The notes under the pieces are model-generated. The model saw only the letters and a list, made by a program, of their open reading frames with translations, did no database searches and was not told the origin of the DNA. This document shows positions 56,497-64,000 of a stretch of DNA of 64,000 nt, one piece after another. Position numbers and translations under genes: made by a program. The DNA comes from Phyllobacteriaceae bacterium (GTDB lineage Bacteria > Pseudomonadota > Alphaproteobacteria > Rhizobiales > Rhizobiaceae): positions 1 to 64,000 of the forward strand of contig JANSXT010000014.1 in NCBI GenBank assembly GCA_024742765.1, read 5' to 3'. The number at the start of each line of letters is the position of its first letter. The first letter of the stretch is position 1.

Positions 56497-57063
56497 TTAC
56501 TGGCTGCGCGCTTCAAGCGTTTCGAGCGCTTCGGTCAGCCCGTCCGTCGACACGCCGATCGTCAGGACCTGGCCGCTGGAAACGGGATAGCGGATAGTCG
56601 GGTTCTCGGCGCCAAGCAGGAGCTGGGCAACGTCCTCGCCGCTTTCGAACTGGGCAAAGCAGAAGCCGCCGGTGCAGCGCGTGATGCTGCCGGCGAGCAA
56701 TGCCGAGGTACCATCGGCCAGTTCCGGTGCGCTGCCGAAGGACACATCGGCGATGAAGCGCATGGCGACGACGATGGCGCCGTCCTCGGCATCGCGGCCG
56801 AAGGCCAGGCGCGCGATCTCGGCACGGTTGTTGGTGCTCGAATAGACCTGGACCGCCTCGCACACGCGCCGCGGCGCATCCTGCGGGCCGTCATCCTGGG
56901 CGGGCGTGACAGCCAGCGTGCAGTCGACGCTCCAGTCGCCAAACGACTCCGACGACCGGCTCGGCGTGGGCGAGGCCTCCTGCGCCGTGGCCGGCAGGGC
57001 GGTTGCCGCCATGGTGCCGATGCAGATCGCGGCGACCAATGCCGTCAGATTTCGAACAAGCAT
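56497..57063 (-). CDS. Invasion-associated locus B (IalB) family protein
   Basis: 188 residues. Signal peptide MLVRNLTALVAAICIGTMAATALPATAQE. The mature domain has SFGDWSVDCT, CEAVQVYSSTNNRAEIARLAFGR and SITRCTGGFCFAQFESGE, the conserved Cys-containing IalB beta fold. Named for Bartonella erythrocyte invasion, but widespread in free-living relatives, so no pathogenic meaning should be read. ATG 57063 follows GAGGGGGAAGAA. The ORF-track start lies in the terminator region. Confidence 0.88.
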   Translation of the reverse strand: MLVRNLTALVAAICIGTMAATALPATAQEASPTPSRSSESFGDWSVDCTLAVTPAQDDGPQDAPRRVCEAVQVYSSTNNRAEIARLAFGRDAEDGAIVVAMRFIADVSFGSAPELADGTSALLAGSITRCTGGFCFAQFESGEDVAQLLLGAENPTIRYPVSSGQVLTIGVSTDGLTEALETLEARSQ

Positions 57064-57185
57064 TTCTTCCCCCTCGTCTTGCCGGCCGGTGCGATTCCCT
57101 TTCCGGCCAGTGTTTTCCATACCCTGACTAGCCGATGGACAGGGGGATGACCAGTGATCGGTAGCCGTTCGTCTTGCCCGCATCA

Positions 57186-57222
57186 AACAAAAAGGCCGGA
57201 CGCGTGCATCGCGCCCGGCCAA
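57186..57222 (-). terminator. Intrinsic terminator of the cox operon
   Basis: On the minus strand GGCCGGGCGCG, a short loop and CGCGTCCGGCC form a long GC stem followed by TTTTTG. It lies 41 bases past the coxM-like stop and before ialB. Confidence 0.85.
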
Positions 57223-57262
57223 TCTTCGGCCCATTACCGCAATTGGGGAAAGCCGCTGTCCG

Positions 57263-58060
57263 TCAGCCGGCGGCCGCCACGGCGCGTTTGGCCATCACCT
57301 TGATCAGATGGGCGCGATAGTCCGCCGAGGCGTGGATGTCGCTCATCAGTCCGTCGGCGGACATCTCCACCGCATCCACGGCATCGGGCGACCAATTGCC
57401 GGCAAGCGCCGCTTCCAGGCCGGCATGGCGGAAGACGCCGTCCTCGCCCGCGCCTGTCACGGCAACGCGCACGCCATTGCCGGTCTTGGCGACAAAAACG
57501 CCGACCATGGCGTAGCGCGAGGCCGGGTTGCGGAACTTGGCATAGCCCGCTCTGTCCGGCTTGCTGACACTGACGGCCGTGATGATCTCGCCATCCTCCA
57601 GTGCCGTTGAGAACATGCCGGTGAAGAAATCGTCCGCCGCGATCTCGCGCTGGTTGGTGACGATCGTCGCGCCAAGACCCAGAAGACCCGCCGGATAGTC
57701 GGCGGCCGGATCATTGTTGGCGATCGATCCGCCGATCGTGCCCATATGGCGCACGGCCGGATCGCCGATGCCGGCCGCCAGCGCGGCGAGCGCCGGGCAG
57801 ATCGAACCGACCTCGTTGCTGCCGGCCACGGCGGCATGGGTGGCCGCCGCGCCGATGGTGACGGTGTCGCCGCGCACGGCGATATCGGTCATGCCGCCAA
57901 TGCCGCGAATGTCGACAACATCGGACGGCGCGGCCAGATGCTGCTTCATGGTCGGCAGAAGCGTCTGGCCGCCGGCGAGGATCTTGGCCTCGTCGGCACC
58001 GCCAATGGCGGCCACCGCGTCCTCGATGCTGGCGGGCTTGTGATAGTTGACTGCATACAT
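57263..58060 (-). CDS. Molybdenum hydroxylase FAD-binding subunit (CoxM-like)
   Basis: 265 residues. FAD-binding motifs ILAGGQTLLPTMKQHLAAPSDVVDI and RHMGTIGGSIANNDPAADYPAGLLGLGA (TIGGxIA/AD-x-P) of the xanthine-dehydrogenase/CODH medium subunit. Transfers electrons from the 2Fe-2S subunit to the acceptor. Starts 13 bases after the large-subunit gene. Last in the G-S-L-M unit. Confidence 0.92.
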   Translation of the reverse strand: MYAVNYHKPASIEDAVAAIGGADEAKILAGGQTLLPTMKQHLAAPSDVVDIRGIGGMTDIAVRGDTVTIGAAATHAAVAGSNEVGSICPALAALAAGIGDPAVRHMGTIGGSIANNDPAADYPAGLLGLGATIVTNQREIAADDFFTGMFSTALEDGEIITAVSVSKPDRAGYAKFRNPASRYAMVGVFVAKTGNGVRVAVTGAGEDGVFRHAGLEAALAGNWSPDAVDAVEMSADGLMSDIHASADYRAHLIKVMAKRAVAAAG

Positions 58061-58073
58061 CGATCGATCCTCC

Positions 58074-60434
58074 CTATTCGGCCGCCTGCGGCAGGCCGAC
58101 TTCCTGAATGGCGGCCCACACCTTTTGCGGGGTGGCCGGCATGGTCAGATTGTTGTTTCCGATCGCATCGGTGATCGCATTGATGACCGCAGGCGGCGAG
58201 CCGATCGCGCCGGCCTCGCCGCAGCCCTTGACGCCAAGCGGGTTGGACGGGGCGACCGTGGTCGAATGTTCGAGCACATAGGACGGCACATCGTCGGCGC
58301 GCGGCATGCAATAATCCATGTAGGAGCCGGTGATGAGCTGGCCGTCCTCGTCATAGACGACATTTTCCAGAAGCGCCTGGCCGATGCCCTGGGTGACGCC
58401 GCCATGCACCTGTCCCTCGACGATCATCGGGTTGATCACCGTGCCGAAATCGTCGGCCGCGGTGAACTGCACGATTTCGACGACACCGGTCTCGGGATCC
58501 ACTTCCACTTCGCAAATGTATGTGCCGGACGGGAAGGTGAAGTTGGTCGGATCGTAGAAGGCGCCTTCCTTGAGGCCCGGCTCCATGCCGTCGGGAAGAT
58601 TGTGCGCGGTGTAGGCGGCAAGGCCCACCTCGTGCCAAGCCATCTTCTTGTCGGTGCCGGCGACCTTGACCTCGCCATCCTCGATGACGATGTCGTCCTC
58701 GCTGGCCTCCAGCGTGTGCGCGGCGATCTTCTTGACCTTGGCCTCCACCTTGTCCATCGCCTTGACGATCGCGTTCATGCCGACCGCGCCCGAGCGCGAG
58801 CCATATGTGCCCATGCCCATTTGCACCTTGTCGGTGTCGCCATGGACGATGGTGATGTTGTCCATCGGCAGGCCGAACCGGTCGGACACGACTTGCGCGA
58901 AGGTCGTTTCATGACCTTGGCCGTGGGCGTGCGAGCCGGTCAGGATCTCGATCGTCCCGACCGGATTGACGCGCACCTCGGCCGATTCCCAAAGCCCGAC
59001 GCCGGCGCCGAGCGAGCCGACCGCCTTGGAGGGCGCGATGCCGCAGGCTTCGATGTAGCACGAGTAGCCGATGCCGCGCAGCTTACCGCGCGAGGCGGCT
59101 TCCGACTTGCGGGCCGCAAAGCCGGCGACATCGGCCGCCGCCTGGCCCTTTTCGAGCAGGGCGTGGAAGTCACCCGCATCATAGGTCATGATCACCGGCG
59201 TCTGATGCGGGAACTCGGTGATGAAGTTGCGGCGGCGCAGTTCGGCCGGGTCCATGCCCATCTCGCGCGCCGCGGTCTCCATCAGCCGTTCCATCACATA
59301 GGTCGCCTCCGGGCGGCCGGCGCCGCGATAGGCGTCGACCGGCACGGTGTTGGTGTGCACCGCTTTGACGTCGCAATAGACGTTGGCGATGTTGTACTGG
59401 CCCGACAGGAGCGTGCCGTAGAGATAGGTCGGCGTGGCGGTCGCAAACAGCGACGCATAGGCACCGATATTGGCGACCGTGTTGACCTTCAGCCCGACGA
59501 TCTTGCCGTCGGCATCAAAACCCATGCGGGCCTTGGTGACGTGGTCGCGCGCATGCGCATCGGTCATGAAGGCTTCCGAACGGTCCGACGTCCATTTGAC
59601 CGAGCGGCCGGTCTTCATCGATGCCCAGAGGCAGGTGATCTCCTCGGGATAGATGTAGATCTTCGAGCCGAAGCCGCCGCCGACATCGGGGGCGATGACA
59701 CGCAGCTTGTGTTCGGGCGCCACATTGTAGAAGGCCGACAGGACCAGCCGCGCCACGTGCGGATTCTGGCTGGTGGTGTAGAGCGTATAGTGATCGTCGA
59801 TGTCGTTATAGACGGCAATCGCCGAGCGCGGCTCGATGGCGTTAGGCGCCAGCCGGTTGTTGACGATGTCGAGTTCGGTGACATGGGATGCGCCGGCAAG
59901 GCCCGCATCGGCGGCGGCCTCGTCGCCGATCTCCCAGTCGAAGATCAGATTGCCGGGCACATTGTCGTGCAACAGCGGCGCGCCGTCCTCGAGCGCGGTT
60001 GTCGCGGCGGCGACGGCGGGAAGTTCCTCATAGTCCACTTCGACCGCCTCGGCGGCAAGGCGCGCCTGCGCCTGGCTTTCGGCGATGACGATGGCGACCG
60101 GTTCGCCCACATGGCGCACGCGAGCGGTGGCCATCGGGTTCCATGCGCCGACATTCATCGGGTTGCCATCCTTGGAATGGATCGCCCAGCCCGTGATGAT
60201 GTCGCCGATCGCGTCATCCTTGAGCTGCTTGCCGTTGAGCACCGCGATGACACCGTCCATCGCCTCGGCGGCACTGGTGTCGATGCCCTTGATCTCGGCA
60301 TGGGCATGCGGGCTGCGCACGAACGCACCATAGGCCTGGTTTTCCATGCGGATATCGTCGGTGTATTTGCCCCGGCCCGTGATGAACCGCTTGTCCTCCT
60401 TGCGCTTGACCGCAGCGCCGATGCCTTCGCTCAT
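58074..60434 (-). CDS. Molybdenum hydroxylase large subunit (CoxL-like, form II)
   Basis: 786 residues with the molybdopterin-cytosine-dinucleotide domains of the xanthine oxidase family. The decisive loop is AYRGAGR at 368-374: form II enzymes carry AYRGAGR, whereas true high-activity CODH (form I) has AYRCSFR with the copper-binding Cys. Conserved VGGGFGSK (251-258) and [11 protein letters not shown] near the C-terminus (active-site Glu) are present. Likely oxidises an unknown carbonyl or heterocyclic substrate; CO oxidation is not supported. Confidence 0.9.
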   Translation of the reverse strand: MSEGIGAAVKRKEDKRFITGRGKYTDDIRMENQAYGAFVRSPHAHAEIKGIDTSAAEAMDGVIAVLNGKQLKDDAIGDIITGWAIHSKDGNPMNVGAWNPMATARVRHVGEPVAIVIAESQAQARLAAEAVEVDYEELPAVAAATTALEDGAPLLHDNVPGNLIFDWEIGDEAAADAGLAGASHVTELDIVNNRLAPNAIEPRSAIAVYNDIDDHYTLYTTSQNPHVARLVLSAFYNVAPEHKLRVIAPDVGGGFGSKIYIYPEEITCLWASMKTGRSVKWTSDRSEAFMTDAHARDHVTKARMGFDADGKIVGLKVNTVANIGAYASLFATATPTYLYGTLLSGQYNIANVYCDVKAVHTNTVPVDAYRGAGRPEATYVMERLMETAAREMGMDPAELRRRNFITEFPHQTPVIMTYDAGDFHALLEKGQAAADVAGFAARKSEAASRGKLRGIGYSCYIEACGIAPSKAVGSLGAGVGLWESAEVRVNPVGTIEILTGSHAHGQGHETTFAQVVSDRFGLPMDNITIVHGDTDKVQMGMGTYGSRSGAVGMNAIVKAMDKVEAKVKKIAAHTLEASEDDIVIEDGEVKVAGTDKKMAWHEVGLAAYTAHNLPDGMEPGLKEGAFYDPTNFTFPSGTYICEVEVDPETGVVEIVQFTAADDFGTVINPMIVEGQVHGGVTQGIGQALLENVVYDEDGQLITGSYMDYCMPRADDVPSYVLEHSTTVAPSNPLGVKGCGEAGAIGSPPAVINAITDAIGNNNLTMPATPQKVWAAIQEVGLPQAAE

Positions 60435-60490
60435 ATGCTCGTTCCTCCCAAATGCCTCATGATGCCGTCCCGATGGTCACCGGCGCCTGC

Positions 60491-60961
<471 letters not shown>

Positions 60962-61027
60962 CTATTTCCTCCCTTGCCGGCTGGCCTGTTCCTCCGGGCG
61001 GCCGGTGCTTGCTGTCATGCGGCCTTG

Positions 61028-61537
61028 TCAGGCCCGTTCGGATTGCGCGTCCTTTGCCTCGGGCGTGCCGGAAGCGGACTGTTCGCCGTCCTTGTCCGAA
61101 CCGCCCAGATGGTCGTGAAAATTCTCGAAGAACTTGTCGGCGAGCTTCTTGGCCGTCGAATTGATCAGCCGGCTGCCGAGCCGGGCCAGCTTGCCGCCCA
61201 CCGTCGCCTGCGCTTCGTAGGTCAAAAGCGTGTGGCCGTCGCCATCGGTCAGGCGCACATCGGCGCCGCCCTTGGCAAAGCCGGCCACGCCGCCCTTGCC
61301 CTCGCCCTGGATCGTGTAGCTTTCCTCGACGACGATGTTGACCAGTTCCACTTCGCCGGCGAATTTCGCCTTCACCGGGCCGATCTTCTGGACCACCTTG
61401 GCGGTCATCGTCGTGTCGGAAGTCATCTCCAGCTCTTCACAGCCGGGGATGCACGCGCGCAACACGTCGGGATCGTTCAGTGCCTGCCAGACATCGGCGC
61501 GCGGCGCCGCGATCTGGTATTCACCCGTCATGTCCAT
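61028..61537 (-). CDS. CoxG-like SRPBCC protein
   Basis: 169 residues. CoxG/SRPBCC fold: MDMTGEYQIAAPRADVWQALNDPDVLRACIPGCEELEM, KIGPVKAKFAGEVELVNI, LTYEAQATVGGKLARLGSRLINSTAKKLADKFFENF. The final 25 residues are charged and probably disordered. In Oligotropha CoxG helps attach CODH to the membrane. First gene of the structural unit, preceded by a dyad in the 108-base gap to coxE. Confidence 0.9.
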   Translation of the reverse strand: MDMTGEYQIAAPRADVWQALNDPDVLRACIPGCEELEMTSDTTMTAKVVQKIGPVKAKFAGEVELVNIVVEESYTIQGEGKGGVAGFAKGGADVRLTDGDGHTLLTYEAQATVGGKLARLGSRLINSTAKKLADKFFENFHDHLGGSDKDGEQSASGTPEAKDAQSERA

Positions 61538-61594
61538 GACGCTCCTCCGGTGAATGCCTGTTGTTGTTATGGATCGATGATGGCGCGGCCCAAT

Positions 61595-61615
61595 TTGGAA
61601 TGCAACTCATTCTAA
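61595..61615. promoter_or_regulatory. 21-bp dyad upstream of coxG-S-L-M
   Basis: Arms TTGGAATG and CATTCTAA (7 of 8 bases pair) flank CAACT, 58 bases before the coxG-like start. The layout suits a MarR, GntR or IclR-class dimer. It implies a separate, substrate-controlled promoter for the structural genes inside the cox cluster. Confidence 0.5.
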
Positions 61616-61645
61616 TGTCGCGGTTTGCGCTTTTTCCATGCGGCC

Positions 61646-62866
61646 TCACGCTGCGCGCATGGTCGGCCGGCCTTCGGTCAGCGCCCGCGTCAGATCGGCC
61701 AGGCTGTCGAGCGAATGGCAGGCGTGGAACCGGTCGACATGGGGCATCATCGCGCGGATACCGCCGGCCAGCGGCGCAAACCCGTCATAGCGCAGGAGCG
61801 GGTTGAGCCAGATGAGCTGGCGGCAGGACAGGTGCAGACGTTCCATCTGCGCGGACAAAAGGTCCGCGTCGCCGCGTTCCAGCCCGTCGGTGATCAGCAG
61901 CACCACCGCGCCCTGGCCGAGCACGCGGCGTGACCAGTTCCGGTTGAAGCTCTCGATCGCCGCGCCGATGCGCGTGCCGCCCTCCCAGTCGGTCGCGTCA
62001 TGGCCGACGGCGGCCATCGCGCGGTCGGGGTCCTTCAGATGCAGCGCGCGGGTGATGTTGGTCAGATGGGTGCCGAAGGTGAAGGCGTGGACATGACGCC
62101 AGTCGCGCACCCGCGCCCATGCCAAGGCGTGCAGGAAATGCATCATCATGCGCGAATAGGTGCTCATCGATCCGGAAATGTCGCACAGGGCGACAAGGTC
62201 CGGCGGCCGGTCGCGCGGCACAATGGTGACGACCCGCTCGATCTCGCCGGCCCGGCGCAGCGATCCGCGCATGGTGGCGCGAAAATCGGGGCGTGTGCCG
62301 ACCGGCGAGCGGCGGGCGCGACGCGTGCGCACAGGGCGGACGGGCAGGCGCATCGCCTCGATGGCGCGCGCGGCCTGCGCGAGTTCGGCAGCGCTCATCT
62401 GCTCGAAATCCATCGCCCGCAGCGTCTCGGTCTCCGACCAGGACAGTTGCGCGTCGATCTCCACCTCGGTGCGCACCGGCGCGTCGGCCGCCGCCTTGGG
62501 GGAATCCCCCAACGCCTCGGAGGCGCGCCGTTCGGCGGCCTTTTTCTTCTTCTCCTCGGTTTCGCCACGGATCATCGGCGACAGGAGGCGGATCATCTTT
62601 TCGAGATATTCCGGATCGCGCCAGAACATGGTGAATACCTGGTGAAAGACGTCCAGATGCTCGGCGCGGGTGATCAGCGTCGCACGCAGCAGATGATAGA
62701 AATCGTCGCGCCGCGAAAAGCCGGCGGCCGCCGCCGCCCGCACCGCATCGCGCACCTGGCTGGTGCCCACGGGCACGCCGGCCTTGCGCAGCGCGCGCGC
62801 GAAATGAACGATATTGTCGGCCAGACGGCCTTCGGCGGGCGTGTCGGCGGTGGTGGCACCGGCCAT
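61646..62866 (-). CDS. CoxE-like VWA-domain protein
   Basis: 406 residues. The C-terminal von Willebrand A domain has the MIDAS motif VALCDISGSMSTYSRMMMHF (D-x-S-x-S) and ITDGLERGDADLL; the N-terminal half is helical (YHLLRATLITRAEHLDVFHQVFTMFW). With the CoxD ATPase it is known in Oligotropha to mature the active-site cluster of CODH. The start overlaps the coxD stop by one base (TGATG). Confidence 0.9.
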   Translation of the reverse strand: MAGATTADTPAEGRLADNIVHFARALRKAGVPVGTSQVRDAVRAAAAAGFSRRDDFYHLLRATLITRAEHLDVFHQVFTMFWRDPEYLEKMIRLLSPMIRGETEEKKKKAAERRASEALGDSPKAAADAPVRTEVEIDAQLSWSETETLRAMDFEQMSAAELAQAARAIEAMRLPVRPVRTRRARRSPVGTRPDFRATMRGSLRRAGEIERVVTIVPRDRPPDLVALCDISGSMSTYSRMMMHFLHALAWARVRDWRHVHAFTFGTHLTNITRALHLKDPDRAMAAVGHDATDWEGGTRIGAAIESFNRNWSRRVLGQGAVVLLITDGLERGDADLLSAQMERLHLSCRQLIWLNPLLRYDGFAPLAGGIRAMMPHVDRFHACHSLDSLADLTRALTEGRPTMRAA

Positions 62867-63807
62867 CAGCTTTCGGCGTCGGCGAGCTTGGCCCGCGCCT
62901 CATCGAGAATGCGGGAGACCTCCGAGCCGGCCATGCGGGCAATGTCGTCCTGATATTTGAGGATTGCACCGAGCGTATCGGAAATCACCTCGGGCGACAG
63001 CGCGACCGTGTCGAGCGCGACGAGGCACTTGGCCCAGTCGATCGTTTCGGCGACGCCCGGGTTCTTGAACAGGTCCGCGCCGCGCAGCCCTTGGGCGAAG
63101 GCGACGATCTCCGCCGACAGCTTTTCCGTCGCCTCGGGAACGCGGGCGCGCAAAATGTCCATCTCGCGGTCGAAATCGGGATAATCGACCCAGTGATACA
63201 GACAGCGGCGCTTGAGCGCGTCATGCACTTCGCGCGTCCGGTTCGACGTCAAGATCACCAAGGGCGGCTCGTCGGCGCGGATCGTGCCGAGTTCGGGGAT
63301 CGTCACCTGATAGTCCGACAGCGCTTCGAGCAGGAACGCCTCGAACGGCTCGTCGGTGCGGTCGACCTCGTCGATCAGAAGGACCGGCGGGCCTTCCGCA
63401 TGCGGCTCCATCGCGTCAAGCAGCGGCCGGCGGATCAGGAAATCGCCGGTGAAGAGCTCCTTCTGCAACATCTCCCGATCTGCATTGCCGGCGGCCTCGG
63501 CGGTGCGGATGGCCACCATCTGGGCGGTGAAGTTCCACTCATAGATCGCGGACGACGCATCGAGCCCTTCATAACATTGCAGGCGGATCAGCCGCCGCCC
63601 CAGGCCCGAGGCCAGCGCCTTGGCGATCTCGGTCTTGCCGACGCCGGCCTCGCCTTCGAGAAAGAGCGGCTTGTCGAGCGTCATCGACAGGAAGGCGACG
63701 GTGGCAAGGCCGCGCCCGCAGACATAGTTCTCGCCGGCCAGAAGCGCGATTGTTGCGTCGATCGAGGCCGGGGCGGGCGCCGCGGCCCTGTTGGATGCAT
63801 CCATCAT
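62866..63807 (-). CDS. CoxD-like MoxR AAA+ ATPase
   Basis: 313 residues. Walker A GEAGVGKTEIAKAL, Walker B PPVLLIDEVDRTDEPFEAFLLEALSDYQV and sensor VILTSNRTREVHDAL mark the MoxR subgroup. Partner of CoxE in insertion or maturation of the Mo (and, in form I, Cu) cofactor. ATG 63807 (MMDASNRAAAP) is preferred over the upstream 63861 start, which lacks a ribosome site. Confidence 0.9.
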   Translation of the reverse strand: MMDASNRAAAPAPASIDATIALLAGENYVCGRGLATVAFLSMTLDKPLFLEGEAGVGKTEIAKALASGLGRRLIRLQCYEGLDASSAIYEWNFTAQMVAIRTAEAAGNADREMLQKELFTGDFLIRRPLLDAMEPHAEGPPVLLIDEVDRTDEPFEAFLLEALSDYQVTIPELGTIRADEPPLVILTSNRTREVHDALKRRCLYHWVDYPDFDREMDILRARVPEATEKLSAEIVAFAQGLRGADLFKNPGVAETIDWAKCLVALDTVALSPEVISDTLGAILKYQDDIARMAGSEVSRILDEARAKLADAES

Positions 63808-63904
63808 GGCGACAAGAGTTAGCGGGCATGCCCGCGCCTGTCCATTGCGCCAAGGACGCAAACGCCTTGCCGCCCGATGTCAAAGCGATACAATCGCCGC
63901 CACC

Positions 63905-64000
63905 ATGCTGACACGCACACAAACCGTTCCGCCGCTTGATTTCGGCCCCAACCGCGCCCCGCTGGCCGCGCTGGCAAACGCGACCGCCGATGGTGTATTG
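63905..64000 (+). CDS. 5' end of an unidentified gene, cut by the window edge
   Basis: 32 codons are open from ATG 63905 (MLTRTQTVPPLDFGPNRAPL) to the end of the window, divergent from coxD with 97 bases between the starts. The composition looks coding (strong third-position GC). Too short to place in a family. No clear ribosome site. Confidence 0.4.
   Translation, partial: MLTRTQTVPPLDFGPNRAPLAALANATADGVL

Noticed and set aside
56497-57063. IalB-like protein as a virulence factor
   Set aside because: The family is common in free-living alphaproteobacteria; nothing else in the window points to pathogenicity.
58074-60434. Assignment as true aerobic carbon-monoxide dehydrogenase
   Set aside because: The active-site loop is AYRGAGR, not AYRCSFR; the copper-binding Cys of form I is absent.

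Overview
The window reads as chromosome of a GC-rich alphaproteobacterium, most likely in the order Hyphomicrobiales (Rhizobiales). The evidence is the mix of families: SapC, IalB, an Anbu proteasome-homologue operon, a zwf-pgl-edd Entner-Doudoroff operon, a RIME-like palindromic repeat and form-II cox genes. A light-harvesting operon (pucB-pucA-pucC) with two PpsR/CrtJ-type sites shows that the lineage makes bacteriochlorophyll antenna. The cell is therefore a purple or aerobic anoxygenic phototroph. The reaction centre and pigment genes must lie outside the window. No rRNA, tRNA, CRISPR array or complete transposon was seen.

Layout. 0.2-3.4 kb: one large, visibly AT-richer gene for a SIR2 / P-loop NTPase / TPR protein, a putative anti-phage gene. 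3.5-10.1 kb: an SLC13 permease, a Tat-exported DUF3047 protein, a small chimeric relic of SLC13-type sequence, a TetR regulator divergent from pspA-yiaA with three operator copies between them, a KAS III enzyme, and a membrane protein preceded by a 27-residue repeat micropeptide. 10.3-12.5 kb: a universal stress protein with a BCCT osmolyte transporter. 12.8-16.9 kb: the four-gene Anbu operon, split by a palindromic intergenic element. 17.1-18.3 kb: a branched-chain amino-acid type binding protein with a terminator. 18.4-22.4 kb: an SH3 protein, a triple-repeat protein of unknown function divergent from pucBAC, and the antenna operon. 22.5-29.8 kb: a glutamine amidotransferase, a DMT exporter, livGFHM, proC and a GST. 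29.9-38.8 kb: exopolysaccharide genes (polymerase, glycosyltransferases, flippase, chain-length protein). 38.9-43.3 kb: folD, then a GlxA-type regulator, a retropepsin-like protease and two tandem RimK ligases. 43.3-45.5 kb: copper and divalent-metal handling genes. 45.5-57.1 kb: a methyltransferase, a DUF4399 protein, the Entner-Doudoroff operon divergent from an aldehyde dehydrogenase and an SDR, a sulfide:quinone-oxidoreductase-like gene with a small membrane partner, sapC and ialB. 57.3-63.8 kb: a form-II carbon-monoxide-dehydrogenase-like operon (coxD-E and coxG-S-L-M). The window ends in the first codons of an unidentified gene.

How the parts fit. Light harvesting, sulfide oxidation and the molybdenum hydroxylase fit a mixotroph that draws extra energy from light and from reduced or organic trace substrates. 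The polysaccharide, BCCT/USP, PspA and metal genes fit a free-living or surface-living marine or soil cell. The points most worth following are: the PucA residues Phe44-Leu45, which predict a blue-shifted (B800-820-like) antenna; the long PucA tail; the uncharacterised TPFSS-repeat protein sharing the PpsR-controlled region with pucBA; the GFGNG-repeat micropeptide; the Anbu and tandem-RimK peptide-ligase operons; and the SIR2-NTPase-TPR gene.
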